The notes under the pieces were generated by a model, which was not told the origin of the DNA, did not search any database, and worked only from the letters and a program-made list of their open reading frames with translations. From Duncaniella muris (lineage in GTDB: Bacteria > Bacteroidota > Bacteroidia > Bacteroidales > Muribaculaceae), in contig NZ_PUEC01000010.1 in assembly GCF_003024805.1 (NCBI RefSeq), forward strand, positions 1 to 64,000: 64,000 nt of DNA. Direction: 5' to 3'. Made by a program: the position numbers and the translations under genes. Position 1 is the stretch's first letter, and the number at the start of each line of letters is the position of its first letter. This document shows positions 63,963 through 64,000 of the stretch, one piece after another.

Positions 63963-64000
63963 TTATTGGGTCTGCTTATTCAGACGGTCAGAGACAACGG
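63963..64000 (-). CDS. Possible C-terminal end of a gene entering from the right
   Basis: On the minus strand one frame reads VVSDRLNKQTQ followed by a TAA stop (complement of 63963-63965), directly beyond the shared terminator. The fragment is only 11 residues, so it is too short to identify; another frame with an early stop is also possible. Confidence 0.3.
   Translation of the reverse strand, partial: VVSDRLNKQTQ

Overview
The window looks like chromosomal DNA of a Bacteroidales bacterium, most probably of the Muribaculaceae. The evidence is the Bacteroidota promoter signature (-33 TTTG, -7 TAnnTTTG) in front of many genes, the lack of strong Shine-Dalgarno sequences, TonB-dependent outer-membrane proteins with carboxypeptidase-regulatory N-termini, DUF4296, DUF4230 and PorT-like families, a YncE/BtuG-type surface lipoprotein and a Bacteroidota-type DksA-like protein. 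Base composition looks even throughout. I see no rRNA, tRNA, CRISPR array, insertion sequence or prophage, so the genus assignment is inference.

Layout. 1-7.1 kb: a Tat-exported TIGR04076-like protein, a nitroreductase lipoprotein, isoleucyl-tRNA synthetase with an altered HIGH motif, a DksA/TraR-like protein, LspA, a DUF4296 lipoprotein and a small unknown protein. 7.2-14.7 kb: a TonB-dependent receptor, a TPR histidine kinase and a LuxR-type response regulator, followed by three secreted proteins of unknown role. 14.9-16 kb: the rpsF-rpsR-rplI ribosomal operon. 16.3-28.1 kb: an outer-membrane barrel protein, then a pectin de-esterification group (rhamnogalacturonan acetylesterase-like SGNH hydrolase, multidomain pectin methylesterase, membrane sensor fused directly to an AraC domain). 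28.3-37.5 kb: mutS, a SIMPL protein, a lone PAS protein, a basic unknown protein, alaS and an ABC-F ATPase with one degenerate ATP site. 37.7-43.5 kb: two PLP enzymes of sulfur amino-acid metabolism and a galM-nucleotidyltransferase-galK operon. 43.6-48.1 kb: two DUF4230 proteins, a HigA-like XRE regulator and a class A PBP. 48.2-55 kb: a cobalamin-riboswitch-controlled vitamin B12 uptake locus. 55.2-64 kb: a PorT-like protein, a C1 peptidase, a DMT transporter, an ATP-grasp-like protein, Maf, a YczE-like membrane protein, a TraB/GumN protein and a YtrA-like GntR/ABC module.

How the genes fit together. The B12 locus is the most complete system: an aptamer with a perfect P1 helix and a downstream intrinsic terminator precedes two lipoprotein genes. 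A long inverted repeat and a second promoter then precede the BtuG-like lipoprotein and BtuB-like receptor genes, so the two halves may be controlled differently. The pectin group has two esterases sharing a related C-terminal tail and a regulator with a propeller sensor but no kinase or receiver domain. The galactose operon has epimerase and kinase but no GalT; a sugar nucleotidyltransferase lies between them. Further points are a GXHH (swapped HXGH) IleRS motif and an ABC-F protein whose degenerate motifs all map to one composite ATP site.
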